64,000 nucleotides of DNA from Jeotgalibacillus alimentarius (GCF_000829445.1 NZ_JXRQ01000017.1:186001-250000); one strand, 5' to 3'; counted from the stretch's first letter, positions 35,123-44,083 are shown. Made by a program: numbers and translations. The notes: generated by a model from the letters alone, not told the origin.

Positions 35123-36028
35123 ATGGCAGATCAAAATGGAATCTTGCTTGAGAGTGGTACAAATGAGCTTGAAATTGTTGAATTTGAAGTGAATGGAAGT
35201 AAATATGGTATTAATGTTATTAAAGTGAAAGAAATCATTCAACCGGCAGCAGTTATACCGATTCCGCATTCACACCCTTACATAAACGGAATTATTCAGC
35301 TTAGGGGAGAAGTACTTCCGGTTATTGATATGAGACAGGTACTTGGCAGGCAGCCGGGAGAAAAGAGCGCCCAGGAAAAATACATTGTGTCAGAGTTTAA
35401 TCAGCAAAAGGTTGTATTTCACGTAGATAACGTATCGATGATCCACAGAGTATCGTGGGACCAGATTGAAAAGCCGTCAGATATGTATCAGAACACAGAT
35501 ACAAAAGTCATTGGCGTGATTAAACGAAATGATGAGATGCTTCTGCTGCTTGACTTTGAGAGTATCATCCTTGAAATTAACCCTGAATCAGGGATAAACG
35601 TTGGAATGGTTAAAAAGCTTGGTAAGAGAGAACGTTCTGTTAAAAAGCTTGTTGTAGCTGAAGATTCACCTCTTCTGCGTCAGCTGCTGTCTGATACGCT
35701 GAAAGAAGCGGGGTATGAGGATGCCGAGTTTTTTGAAAACGGTAAAGATGCACTTAGCTATCTGGAGTCTTTAGCTGATTCAGGTGTGCCGGTTGAACAA
35801 AAAGTACAGCTGGTAATCACTGATATCGAAATGCCCCAGATGGACGGGCATCATCTGACAAGAAGAATAAAAGAACACCAGGTTCTTGGTAAACTGCCTG
35901 TTGTAATCTTTTCTTCCTTAATTACAGATGACCTCAAACATAAAGGGAATCAGGTTGGCGCTGATGATCAGATCAGTAAGCCTGAAATTAACCAGTTGAT
36001 TAATTCAATCGACACACTGATTATCTGA
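35123..36028 (+). CDS. cheV: Chemotaxis coupling protein CheV
   Basis: The 301-residue protein joins an N-terminal CheW-like domain (about 15-155, INGIIQLRGEVLPVIDMR) to a C-terminal response-regulator receiver (about 175-300) with the phospho-acceptor Asp234 (VITDIEMPQMDG), acidic Glu180-Asp181 and Lys near the end (SKPE). B. subtilis CheV couples receptors to CheA and adapts through phosphorylation at the matching Asp. AGGAGAGAG precedes the ATG. It faces ykyB across a strong terminator, as in B. subtilis. Confidence 0.95.
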   Translation: MADQNGILLESGTNELEIVEFEVNGSKYGINVIKVKEIIQPAAVIPIPHSHPYINGIIQLRGEVLPVIDMRQVLGRQPGEKSAQEKYIVSEFNQQKVVFHVDNVSMIHRVSWDQIEKPSDMYQNTDTKVIGVIKRNDEMLLLLDFESIILEINPESGINVGMVKKLGKRERSVKKLVVAEDSPLLRQLLSDTLKEAGYEDAEFFENGKDALSYLESLADSGVPVEQKVQLVITDIEMPQMDGHHLTRRIKEHQVLGKLPVVIFSSLITDDLKHKGNQVGADDQISKPEINQLINSIDTLII

Positions 36029-36047
36029 TTACCTCTGGCAGACTTCA

Positions 36048-36093
36048 AAAAAACCGGCGCAGTGTTAAAACTTTTAACTGCGCCGGTTTTTTT
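36048..36093. terminator. Bidirectional terminator between cheV and ykyB
   Basis: AAAACCGGCGCAGT pairs with ACTGCGCCGGTTTT, with A and T runs on opposite sides; convergent genes flank it. Confidence 0.9.
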
Positions 36094-36125
36094 CATATGG
36101 AAGTAAGGGAAGATATAACTGACAG

Positions 36126-36566
36126 CTATTCTCCAAGCCGTTTGAAGACGGGACGCTGATATTGCTGTCTTTGAGGAGTCTTCTTTTCAGGTTCTGCCTT
36201 TAGTCCTGTATATGACTGTAAGATAGATTTTGCTTCTCGCAGGTTCATTCTTGTTTTAGGGTTTCTGACACTGTCTGAAAGCTTACCGAGATGCGGGAGA
36301 TCTTTGAAGTCATTTTTCTGGGGAGGTATATGGAACATATAGCTGCCGCATTCAACGAGTAAATCAGAACGTTGCTGGCTGAGTCCCGGGTTTCTGGAAT
36401 ACTGAAGTCCAACTTTTTTTGCTTTTCCTTCTTTAAGCATTTTTTCAATTGCTGCTTTTTTGATCTGATACAGAAATTTTGAATCCGGAGCTGTTTTAGC
36501 ATGTTTATTAATTGTGAAAATTGCCTGTGCAATTTTCTCCGGGGAATGTTCTGCGGGTTCATTCAT
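36126..36566 (-). CDS. ykyB: YkyB family protein
   Basis: This 146-residue protein resembles B. subtilis YkyB: FTINKHAKTAPDSKFLYQIKK, the KVGLQYSRNPGLSQQRSDLLVECG block and FHIPPQKNDFKDLPHLG. The family is conserved in Bacillales; its function is unknown. The C-terminus is basic and proline-rich. The start at 36566 (MNEPAEHS) has AAAGGTGTG upstream; the open frame continues 40 codons further but that part overlaps the divergent ppx leader. It is convergent with cheV. Confidence 0.88.
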   Translation of the reverse strand: MNEPAEHSPEKIAQAIFTINKHAKTAPDSKFLYQIKKAAIEKMLKEGKAKKVGLQYSRNPGLSQQRSDLLVECGSYMFHIPPQKNDFKDLPHLGKLSDSVRNPKTRMNLREAKSILQSYTGLKAEPEKKTPQRQQYQRPVFKRLGE

Positions 36567-36645
36567 ATTGTCACACACCTTTTCTATTATTTGGACAAGT
36601 ATACCGCAACTGATGGGAAATATAAAGATGGAGAGTGATTTCAGG

Positions 36646-38187
36646 ATGAAGAATAAAACTGCAGTGATCGATATCGGTTCAAACACAATCCGGCTCGTTC
36701 TTTATGAATATGATCCGGAAAAAGGAATGAAGGAAGTTGAAAATATTAAAACTGTAGCCCGTTTAAAATCTTACCTTGATCAAGATCAGAGGCTGACTGA
36801 AGAAGGGGCAGTTATTCTTGAAGAAGCGCTGCTGGCATTTAAAGAGATCATATCCTTTCATGAGGTGAAGGATATACGTGCCGCAGCGACCGCAGCTGTG
36901 CGTCAGGCAGTTAATAGCGATGAAATCGTACTGCATATGAAAGAGAAAACCGGGATCAGTATTAAGATTCTGTCTGAAGAAGAGGAAGCCTATTTTGGAT
37001 ATCTTGCTGTTGTCCATTCAACACCGGTTATGTCAGCAGTGACAATCGATATTGGCGGGGGAAGTACTGAAGTTACCTACTATGAACACAAGCAGCTTCA
37101 GCATTCTCACAGCTTTCCATTTGGGGCTGTGTCGCTAAAAAATGATTTCATGGCAGGGGATCAACTGACAAAAGCTGAGAGAAAAAAGCTGATTCAATTC
37201 ATCAGAGATTCATTTCAAAGCCTCAACTGGCTTCCCGGCAGGAATGTTCCGATTGTTGCAATTGGAGGAAGTGCGCGTAATATTGCACAGATTCATCAGC
37301 AGAATACTCATTATCCGATTGCTGGCGTTCATCAGTACTGGATGAGTGGGAAGGATCTTGAACAAGTGAATGATCAGCTGGTCAATATGGATAAAGATGA
37401 GCTTGAGAAGCTGGATGGTTTATCAAGTGACCGGACGGATATTATTGCTCCGACGTCCCAGGTTTTCTGTGAGCTGTATGAGATTGTTGATGCAACCGGC
37501 TTTATGTTCAGCAGAAAAGGATTGCGGGACGGGATTGTCTTTAAGGAGCTGATGAAAAAGTATGCTGCTCCTCTTGATAAAGAAAGAGTATTTGCAGCCA
37601 GTATGAATGAACTGGCATTTGATTATGCGATTGAAAGACCGGAAGCTGAGCATATGATCTCTCTCGCAACAGAAATCTATACACATTTAGGTGCACTTGG
37701 TGAGGTTGAATTAACTGAAAAAGGACTGCAGCTGATTAAAAGAGCGGCATTTTTATATTACCTGGGTGATTACATTGATTCTGATTCAAGCAGTCAGCAT
37801 ACTTTTTATATCATTGCGAACCGGTCGATAGATGGTGTTCTACATAAAGACCGGATTGCCCTGGCTCTTGCAGCCTCTTTCAAAAGCAAGTCGATGCTGC
37901 AGCAGTTTTTAGAACCCTTTGACGGCTGGTTCAGCGAGGAAGAGATTCAGGAAATCAGATGTATTGGTGCAATTGTTAAGCTTTCATACAGCCTGAATGG
38001 ATCAAAGAGAAATTTGATCAGCCAGCTTGAGATCAGAAAAAAAGGTGATGAACTGCAGCTGAGTGTTTTTGCAGAGGGGCGTACACTCGCTGAAGAGTAT
38101 CAGGCGGGAAAACAGAAAAAACATCTGGAAAAAACGCTTAAGAAATCAATCAGGCTTAAATTTATTCCGATTACACAGGAAGTATAG
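36646..38187 (+). CDS. ppx: Exopolyphosphatase / Ppx-GppA phosphatase
   Basis: The 513-residue protein shows the Ppx/GppA actin-like ATPase fold: phosphate-1 motif AVIDIGSNTIRLVLYE at the start, DIGGGSTEV for phosphate-2 and AIGGSARN near 210, then a C-terminal HD-like helical part. It removes terminal phosphate from polyphosphate or pppGpp. It lies 11 bp upstream of ppk in one operon, making a synthesis/degradation pair. GGAGAG at 36630 supports ATG 36646; an in-frame ATG at 36628 would add six residues. The pair is not at this place in B. subtilis. Confidence 0.88.
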   Translation: MKNKTAVIDIGSNTIRLVLYEYDPEKGMKEVENIKTVARLKSYLDQDQRLTEEGAVILEEALLAFKEIISFHEVKDIRAAATAAVRQAVNSDEIVLHMKEKTGISIKILSEEEEAYFGYLAVVHSTPVMSAVTIDIGGGSTEVTYYEHKQLQHSHSFPFGAVSLKNDFMAGDQLTKAERKKLIQFIRDSFQSLNWLPGRNVPIVAIGGSARNIAQIHQQNTHYPIAGVHQYWMSGKDLEQVNDQLVNMDKDELEKLDGLSSDRTDIIAPTSQVFCELYEIVDATGFMFSRKGLRDGIVFKELMKKYAAPLDKERVFAASMNELAFDYAIERPEAEHMISLATEIYTHLGALGEVELTEKGLQLIKRAAFLYYLGDYIDSDSSSQHTFYIIANRSIDGVLHKDRIALALAASFKSKSMLQQFLEPFDGWFSEEEIQEIRCIGAIVKLSYSLNGSKRNLISQLEIRKKGDELQLSVFAEGRTLAEEYQAGKQKKHLEKTLKKSIRLKFIPITQEV

Positions 38188-38198
38188 GAGAGATCAGT

Positions 38199-40280
38199 AT
38201 GGGACATTCAGATAAGAAATTCAGTAAGCCCGAATATTATAATAATCGTGAACTCAGCTGGCTCGCATTTAATCAGAGGGTCCTTGAAGAGTCCTCTGAT
38301 CTAACGAACCCTCTGCTTGAACGGCTGAAGTTTCTGGCGATATTCAGTTCAAATCTTGATGAATTCTTTATGGTGCGTGTTGCAGGTTTGAAAGATCAGG
38401 TGAAGGCGAATTTTACAAAGCCTGAAAATAAAGCGGGCCTGACACCAAAACAGCAGCTCAGTGCGATATCTGATCATACTCACCGCCTTGTAAAACAGCA
38501 GTACGAAGCGTTGACTAATCTTCAGAGTAAATTAAAGGCTGAGAGTGTTGAATTCAAAGAAATTGATACCCTCACTTCAAAACAACACAGTTTTATCGAA
38601 AATTTTTTCAAAGAGCAGGTATTTCCTGTATTAACGCCTCTTGCGGTTGATGCCTATCGCCCATTTCCTATCTTACTCAATAAAAGCCTTAATATCATCG
38701 TAGAACTATCAGGCAAACATGAAGATCAAAAAGTGGCTATTGTACAGGTGCCATCAGTGCTGCCAAGGTATATCAGACTGCCTTCTGTGACTGGACATGA
38801 ATATGTCTTACTTGAACAGGTAATCAGACACTTTCTGAACCGGCTGTTTATTGGATATAAGGTAACTTCCAGTTTGTTGTTCAGAATCACAAGAAATGCC
38901 GATTTAACGATACATGAAGAAGGCGCACGGGATCTTTTACTGGAAATAGAAAAAGAATTGAAGAAAAGAAAATGGGGCGCAGCTGTTAGGCTCGAAATTG
39001 AAGATACTGACGCTTATGATAAATTTCTGCCGATGCTGATGGAGGAGCTTGAAGTGGAGGAAATTGATCTGTATACCATTACGGGGCCGCTGGATCTTAC
39101 TTTTTTATTCAGCTTTACTTCAACGTTATCAAAGGATAAGGATCATCTTGTATTCCAGTCCTTTATTCCGCAGCCCCCGGCAGACCTTCAGCCCGGAGAA
39201 AATATATTTGAAAAAGCGTTGAGACAGGATTTGTTTTTTCATCACCCGTATGAGTCATTTAATCCAATTGTGGATTTTGTAGATGAAGCAGCAGATGACC
39301 CTGATGTATTAGCGATTAAACAGACACTCTACAGAGTGAGTGGCGGATCACCGATTATACGAGCGCTGAAAAAAGCAGCTGAAAACGGTAAACAGGTGAC
39401 TGTATTAGTAGAACTGAAAGCAAGGTTTGATGAAGAGAATAATGTACAGTGGGCTAAAGAGCTTGAAATGGCCGGCTGCCATGTGATTTATGGAATGACA
39501 TTCCTGAAAACCCACAGTAAAATCACATTGGTTGTCAGGAAAAAGAATAACAAAATTGAAAGATTTGTTCATCTCGGGACAGGAAATTATAATGATCAGA
39601 CTGCAAAAATCTATACGGATATGGGTATCATTACAACGAAAAGAAAATTCGGGACAGATGCCACAAACTTTTTTAATTATCTGAGTGGCTATACTGAGAA
39701 ACCATCCTATCACCACCTGATCGTTGCGCCGTATTCGATCAGAGATTCCTTTATAACGCTGATCGATAAAGAAATTACTTTTCATAAAAAGCATAAAAAT
39801 GGGCATATTATTGCCAAAATGAATTCACTGACTGATAAGCCTTTAATCATGAAGTTTTATGAAGCATCTGCAGCAGGAGTGAAAGTGGATCTGATCATCA
39901 GAGGTATCTGCTGCCTGCGTCCAGGTTTAGAGGGTGTGAGTGAAAATATCCATGTCAGAAGTATTGTGGGGCGTTTTCTCGAACACAGCAGAATTTATTA
40001 TTTCTATCACAATGGAGAAGAAAAGTGCATGCTCTCTTCTGCAGATATGATGACCCGTAATATGGATAAACGGATTGAGCTATTATTTCCTGTAACTGAA
40101 GCATCTCATAAAAACAGAATTAAAAATATTCTCGATCTGCAGCTTTCAGACAATATGAAAGCAAGGGTACAGAATAGCGAAGGCGTATATGCTCATGTGG
40201 AGAAAAAAGATCAGCGGCAGATTAATACACAGGCAATCTGTCTTGAAGAGGCATATAGAATCAGTGAAGGTGAAGAGTAG
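38199..40280 (+). CDS. ppk1: Polyphosphate kinase 1
   Basis: The 693-residue enzyme has the Ppk1 N-terminal (YNNRELSWLAFNQRVLEE), head, and two phospholipase-D-like C-terminal domains. The autophosphorylated histidine is His439 (FLKTHSKITLV); the second PLD histidine is His596 (FLEHSRIYYF). The LGTGNYNDQTAKIYTD segment is typical. It makes polyphosphate from ATP reversibly. AGGAGAG precedes the ATG. It is co-transcribed with ppx. Confidence 0.95.
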   Translation: MGHSDKKFSKPEYYNNRELSWLAFNQRVLEESSDLTNPLLERLKFLAIFSSNLDEFFMVRVAGLKDQVKANFTKPENKAGLTPKQQLSAISDHTHRLVKQQYEALTNLQSKLKAESVEFKEIDTLTSKQHSFIENFFKEQVFPVLTPLAVDAYRPFPILLNKSLNIIVELSGKHEDQKVAIVQVPSVLPRYIRLPSVTGHEYVLLEQVIRHFLNRLFIGYKVTSSLLFRITRNADLTIHEEGARDLLLEIEKELKKRKWGAAVRLEIEDTDAYDKFLPMLMEELEVEEIDLYTITGPLDLTFLFSFTSTLSKDKDHLVFQSFIPQPPADLQPGENIFEKALRQDLFFHHPYESFNPIVDFVDEAADDPDVLAIKQTLYRVSGGSPIIRALKKAAENGKQVTVLVELKARFDEENNVQWAKELEMAGCHVIYGMTFLKTHSKITLVVRKKNNKIERFVHLGTGNYNDQTAKIYTDMGIITTKRKFGTDATNFFNYLSGYTEKPSYHHLIVAPYSIRDSFITLIDKEITFHKKHKNGHIIAKMNSLTDKPLIMKFYEASAAGVKVDLIIRGICCLRPGLEGVSENIHVRSIVGRFLEHSRIYYFYHNGEEKCMLSSADMMTRNMDKRIELLFPVTEASHKNRIKNILDLQLSDNMKARVQNSEGVYAHVEKKDQRQINTQAICLEEAYRISEGEE

Positions 40281-40393
40281 TGAGTATATATAACTAATGT
40301 AAAGTAATCCTAAAGTTTCATAAAGTGATTGACATAAAAATTAAAGTTTGGAATGATTAAAGCAGCTCGATTGATAATTGGAAGGATGGACTT

Positions 40394-42478
40394 ATGGATA
40401 CTCCCAGACACAGGATTGATGAAAGCGGGCATGATTTTCCTGAAGAAATACTCGATATGCTCAATATCATCATTACACAACACATCACGGATGCTGTTTT
40501 TATCATGGAAGAAGAAAGAAACGATTATATATACAGGTATACAAATCAGGCAGCATTGAATCTGATTGGAAAGAAAGCTGAAGATGTAATCGGTCAGTCT
40601 ATTAAAGCTGTCATGAAAAATTCTGCCGCCACGCTGATTGACATGTACAGAAATGCCGGTGCAGAAAAGCAGGACATAAGGTATAGAGATTCTATACAGT
40701 CTGATAAAGGCACCAGGTATTACGAAACAAATCTGACACCGATCGCTGATTCCAGCAATCAAAATAAGTATATTGTAGCAATTGTACGTGACGTCACAGA
40801 GCAGGAAGACGAGCAATTGAAGCTTAAATACCTTCAGGAGCACTATCACTCCATCATCCAGCACAATCTGGATGCAGTGATCACACTTTCCGATCAGGGT
40901 GTCATTAAAGCGGTCAATAAAGCTGCAACAAATACTTTTTCTATTCCTGAAGATAAAATGCTTCATCAGCACGTGCATACACTTTTCTCACCATCGACTT
41001 CTTCGAATGTAATGAATGGAATTGATAAGGCACTTAAAAACGGACCGCATGAATTTCACTTTGTACCCGCAGTGACGCTTGAAGGTGATGCAATCGTCGT
41101 ACACACAAAATTTGTTCCAATCATTACAAATGGCAGATCTCAGGGTGTGTATTTAATCGTCAGAGATGCAACGAGTGAAAAAGAAACGAAGGAAAAAATT
41201 AATTTTCTTTATCTTCATGACAGGCTGACAGGTTTATATAACCGCCAGGCACTTAATAATCATATTGGTGAATTATCTGCAGTCTCAAAAGAGTCACATG
41301 CACTGATGTGTCTCGATCTTGATAATTTTAAAAAGCTGAACAAGACGCTTGGCTTTAATGCAGGAGACGAGCTTCTGAAGAAAGTTGCAGCACGGCTGAA
41401 GACACTATTACCTGAAAAAGATTACTTATACCGGTTGAATGCAGATGAATTTGTATTTTTCCTGCACAATATCACCCAGGCTCAAATGAAAGAGTTTGCT
41501 GAAGATATTGTAAATGTATTTCAGCAGCCCTATGAAATTAATCAGCAGGAATACTTTATTTCTGCGAGTATCGGCATCAGTGTATATCCCTATGATGGTG
41601 TGCAAAGTGACATATTGATCAACCACGCAGCACAGGCGCTGCATACTGTTAAAAAGGCCGGGGGAGTCAGATACGGCTTTTATCACAACAAAATGACACA
41701 GGCTTTTCCAGACAAAATGATTATGGAGACCCACCTCCGCAGGGCAATTGAATTAAATGAACTGAGCCTCCATTATCAGCCGCAGGTAGATTTGCAAAAT
41801 GGTGAAATTTCAAGTGTTGAAGCACTGCTGAGATGGAATAACCGTAAATTCGGAGCAGTGCCGCCTTCAGAATTTATTCCAATTGCAGAAGATAACGGTT
41901 TGATTCACTCTATAGGTGCATGGGTAATCGATCAGGCATGTCTCCAGCTTCAGGCATGGTCACGTCAGGGGATTTCCAATATCAGAATTGCAGTAAATAT
42001 TTCGCCACAGCAATTTGCACAGGCGGATTTTGATGACATTATTTTAAATGCGCTGAAGAAATACAACGTTGAGCCTGGTCTGCTTGAAATTGAAATTACT
42101 GAGAGTGCAATGAGTAATATGAACGCAACTTTATCAATGCTGAAAAAGCTTAAAAAAATCGGTGTTAAAATTTCAGTGGATGATTTTGGAACTGGGTATT
42201 CATCATTAAATTACCTGAGATTATTTCCGATTGATATCTTAAAAATTGATCAGTCATTTGTAAGAGAAATTCAGTCAGAGTGTAAAGATGCAGCGATCAC
42301 AAAAACGATTATCCACCTGGCTCACAGTCTCGGCCTCGAAGTTGTTGCAGAAGGCGTGGAAGAAATGGCACAGGTATCGTTTTTACGAAAAGAACATTGC
42401 CAGAAAGGACAGGGGTATTTCTTCAGTAAACCGCTGCCTTCAAGGGAAATGGAACTTAAGCTCCTCAGCATAAGCTGA
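40394..42478 (+). CDS. PAS-GGDEF-EAL cyclic-di-GMP protein (probable phosphodiesterase)
   Basis: The 694-residue protein has two PAS domains (about 18-140 and 145-265), a GGDEF domain (about 275-435) and an EAL domain (about 440-690). No membrane segments or signal peptide are visible. The GGDEF signature reads NADEF (YRLNADEFVFF), so diguanylate cyclase activity is probably lost. The EAL core looks intact: EALLRW, the DDFGTGYSSLNYL loop and LKIDQSFVR. It should therefore mainly degrade cyclic di-GMP, with PAS domains as sensors. GAAGGA lies seven bases before the ATG. It is 113 bp downstream of ppk1. Confidence 0.88.
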   Translation: MDTPRHRIDESGHDFPEEILDMLNIIITQHITDAVFIMEEERNDYIYRYTNQAALNLIGKKAEDVIGQSIKAVMKNSAATLIDMYRNAGAEKQDIRYRDSIQSDKGTRYYETNLTPIADSSNQNKYIVAIVRDVTEQEDEQLKLKYLQEHYHSIIQHNLDAVITLSDQGVIKAVNKAATNTFSIPEDKMLHQHVHTLFSPSTSSNVMNGIDKALKNGPHEFHFVPAVTLEGDAIVVHTKFVPIITNGRSQGVYLIVRDATSEKETKEKINFLYLHDRLTGLYNRQALNNHIGELSAVSKESHALMCLDLDNFKKLNKTLGFNAGDELLKKVAARLKTLLPEKDYLYRLNADEFVFFLHNITQAQMKEFAEDIVNVFQQPYEINQQEYFISASIGISVYPYDGVQSDILINHAAQALHTVKKAGGVRYGFYHNKMTQAFPDKMIMETHLRRAIELNELSLHYQPQVDLQNGEISSVEALLRWNNRKFGAVPPSEFIPIAEDNGLIHSIGAWVIDQACLQLQAWSRQGISNIRIAVNISPQQFAQADFDDIILNALKKYNVEPGLLEIEITESAMSNMNATLSMLKKLKKIGVKISVDDFGTGYSSLNYLRLFPIDILKIDQSFVREIQSECKDAAITKTIIHLAHSLGLEVVAEGVEEMAQVSFLRKEHCQKGQGYFFSKPLPSREMELKLLSIS

Positions 42479-42563
42479 TTGATAGATTGACATTCTTCTG
42501 TTAGTAGTATACTGTAAAGCTGTTGTGCAGAATTTAAGTATTATACTAAAGGAGCTTTTTCAA

Positions 42564-42788
42564 TTGAAAAAAGGGCTGACATTAAATATTTTACGTATCC
42601 CAGTAGAAGCTGGTGTCATTACAGCATTTATAGAAGGTTTTAATGAAGATCAGGCAAAAGGAACAGTTTACGCTGAATTAAACAGTGAACATGTTGCTGC
42701 GACCGGTTTTAATAAGAAAAAAACGATTGTACGTGCAATTGCAAAACTTCATCAGAAAAGTTCTATTCATCAGGATCATCATCAGTAA
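42564..42788 (+). CDS. Small hypothetical protein (74 aa)
   Basis: MKKGLTLNILRIPVEAGVIT begins a short, probably soluble protein with a His-rich tail (HQDHHQ). The start is TTG 42564 with AAAGGAG nine bases ahead. I do not recognise a family. It has its own terminator immediately after the stop codon, which supports expression as a single gene. Confidence 0.65.
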   Translation: MKKGLTLNILRIPVEAGVITAFIEGFNEDQAKGTVYAELNSEHVAATGFNKKKTIVRAIAKLHQKSSIHQDHHQ

Positions 42789-42823
42789 GCTGACCAGGCC
42801 AAACGGCTCGGTCAGTTTTTTTC
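42789..42823 (+). terminator. Terminator after the 74-aa gene
   Basis: CTGACC/GGTCAG stem closes a 14-base loop and is followed by T7. Confidence 0.8.
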
Positions 42824-42834
42824 TTTGAGTTTTG

Positions 42835-42879
42835 TTGAGGTGGCTGATGGTTTCCGCTTCAGTCACCAGCTGTCCTCAA
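42835..42879. repeat. Collapsed copy of the MITE-like repeat
   Basis: TTGAGG and CCTCAA flank GTGGCTGATGGTTTCCGCTT...TCACCAGCTGT. These are the left and right ends of the 18989-19130 repeat joined directly. The TTGAGG/CCTCAA pair may be flanking host sequence fitted as a palindrome. Confidence 0.6.
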
Positions 42880-42918
42880 ATGACATTTAACTTTAATAAG
42901 GCTTTAACTTTAAATAAA

Positions 42919-42948
42919 TTGAATTTTATGAATGATTAATAGTATAAT
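42919..42948 (+). promoter_or_regulatory. SigA promoter of fadH
   Basis: TTGAAT and a perfect TATAAT are separated by 18 bp. The FadR operator begins at the last base of the -10. Confidence 0.7.
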
Positions 42949-42965
42949 GAATGAATAGTCATTCA
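42948..42965 (+). promoter_or_regulatory. FadR operator upstream of fadH
   Basis: TGAATGAATAGTCATTCA matches the B. subtilis FadR consensus (TGAATGAMTANTCATTCA) at every position. It overlaps the -10 and start site, so bound FadR would block transcription until acyl-CoA releases it. Confidence 0.88.
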
Positions 42966-42985
42966 TTATACTGGAGGGGATTCAG

Positions 42986-43744
42986 ATGAGAAAAGTGTAT
43001 ATTGTTACAGGCGGTTCAAATGGAATGGGGAAATTTATGGCGAAAAGGCTGGCTGATGATGGTCATTCTGTCATGATCACGGGCAGAGATGAGGAAAAGC
43101 TGAAGGCAGCTGTGGAAGAAATCGGTACAGGAGACACTGTTGCGTATTTTCAAATGGATGTAAGAGAATATGAAATGGCTGAGCAGATGATTCAATCTGC
43201 TGTTGAAAAGTTTGGAACAGTTGATGGCCTGATTAATAATGCAGCAGGCAACTTTATCTGTCCGATCGAAAAAATGTCACCGAATGCATGGCGGTCAGTC
43301 ATTGATATTGTACTCAATGGTACATTCAACTGCACAAAAGCAGCAGGTGACTACTGGATCAAGCACGAAATAAAAGGAACAATCATTAATATGGTGGCTA
43401 CATATGCCTGGAATGCAGGAGCTGGAGTAGCACATTCAGCAGCTGCAAAGGCAGGGGTGTTATCGCTGACAAGAACCGTGGCTGTTGAATGGGGACACAA
43501 ATACGGGATCAGGGCAAACGCAATCGCACCAGGTCCAATTGAGCGTACAGGCGGTGCGGAAAAGTTATTTGAATCTGAAGAAGCAGCGAAAAGAACAGTT
43601 CAGAGTGTACCACTTAAGAGACTAGGCAAACCGGAAGAAATCGCTGGTCTGGCTGCTTATATGTTATCTGAAGAGGCGGCGTATATGAATGGTGAATGCG
43701 TCACGCTTGATGGTGGTCAATGGCTGAACGCGTTTCCTTTCTAA
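42986..43744 (+). CDS. fadH: 2,4-dienoyl-CoA reductase FadH
   Basis: This 252-residue SDR enzyme matches B. subtilis FadH (YkuF): TGGSNGMG at residues 8-15, NNAAGNFICP, and a C-terminal DGGQWLN. The classical Tyr-xxx-Lys is replaced by Ser151-xxx-Lys155 with Tyr140 eleven residues earlier, exactly the dienoyl-CoA reductase arrangement. It reduces 2,4-dienoyl-CoA with NADPH during unsaturated fatty-acid beta-oxidation. The FadR operator in its promoter places it in the fatty-acid degradation regulon. GGAGGGG precedes the ATG. Confidence 0.93.
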   Translation: MRKVYIVTGGSNGMGKFMAKRLADDGHSVMITGRDEEKLKAAVEEIGTGDTVAYFQMDVREYEMAEQMIQSAVEKFGTVDGLINNAAGNFICPIEKMSPNAWRSVIDIVLNGTFNCTKAAGDYWIKHEIKGTIINMVATYAWNAGAGVAHSAAAKAGVLSLTRTVAVEWGHKYGIRANAIAPGPIERTGGAEKLFESEEAAKRTVQSVPLKRLGKPEEIAGLAAYMLSEEAAYMNGECVTLDGGQWLNAFPF

Positions 43745-43813
43745 AAAGGTTTTATGCATAATTGCTGCTACATATGTTCACGCTAAGGTAAAGACTTAGA
43801 AGGTGGGAATCAT

Positions 43814-44026
43814 ATGACTGCAGCCATCACACTTATAGCAGTTACACTGGTCTGTCTGATTGGACTGGCCGTCACTTTGCAGGCAGGTAATAAAAAAAGT
43901 GAAAAGGATGAAGTGTCACAGCAGGTAAAACGCCATCCTTTATTATTTAACCCGGTTATTATTATCTACAGTCTCGCAGGAGTCGCAGGAGTCGCCATCA
44001 TTCTTTATTATATGATGGTGTATTGA
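43814..44026 (+). CDS. Small two-helix membrane protein
   Basis: This 70-residue protein has a hydrophobic segment at about residues 3-24, a charged middle (NKKSEKDEVSQQVKRH) and a second hydrophobic segment at about 46-69. AAGGTGGG precedes the ATG. It lies about 70 bp after fadH and ends in a terminator. No family is recognised; it may be an uncharacterised Bacillales membrane peptide. Confidence 0.65.
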   Translation: MTAAITLIAVTLVCLIGLAVTLQAGNKKSEKDEVSQQVKRHPLLFNPVIIIYSLAGVAGVAIILYYMMVY

Positions 44027-44050
44027 CAACACAGAGAGACCTGTTACAAA

Positions 44051-44083
44051 AGAGGCTGAAGACAATTGTCTCCAGCCTCTTAT
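44051..44083. terminator. Terminator between the small membrane protein and glutaredoxin genes
   Basis: AGAGGCTG/CAGCCTCT stem, extended by AGAC/GTCT pairing with small bulges, lies between convergent genes. Confidence 0.75.

Noticed and set aside
36567-36686. 40-codon N-terminal extension of ykyB
   Set aside because: It overlaps the divergent ppx start region, has no ribosome-binding site, and family members begin near MNEPAEHS.
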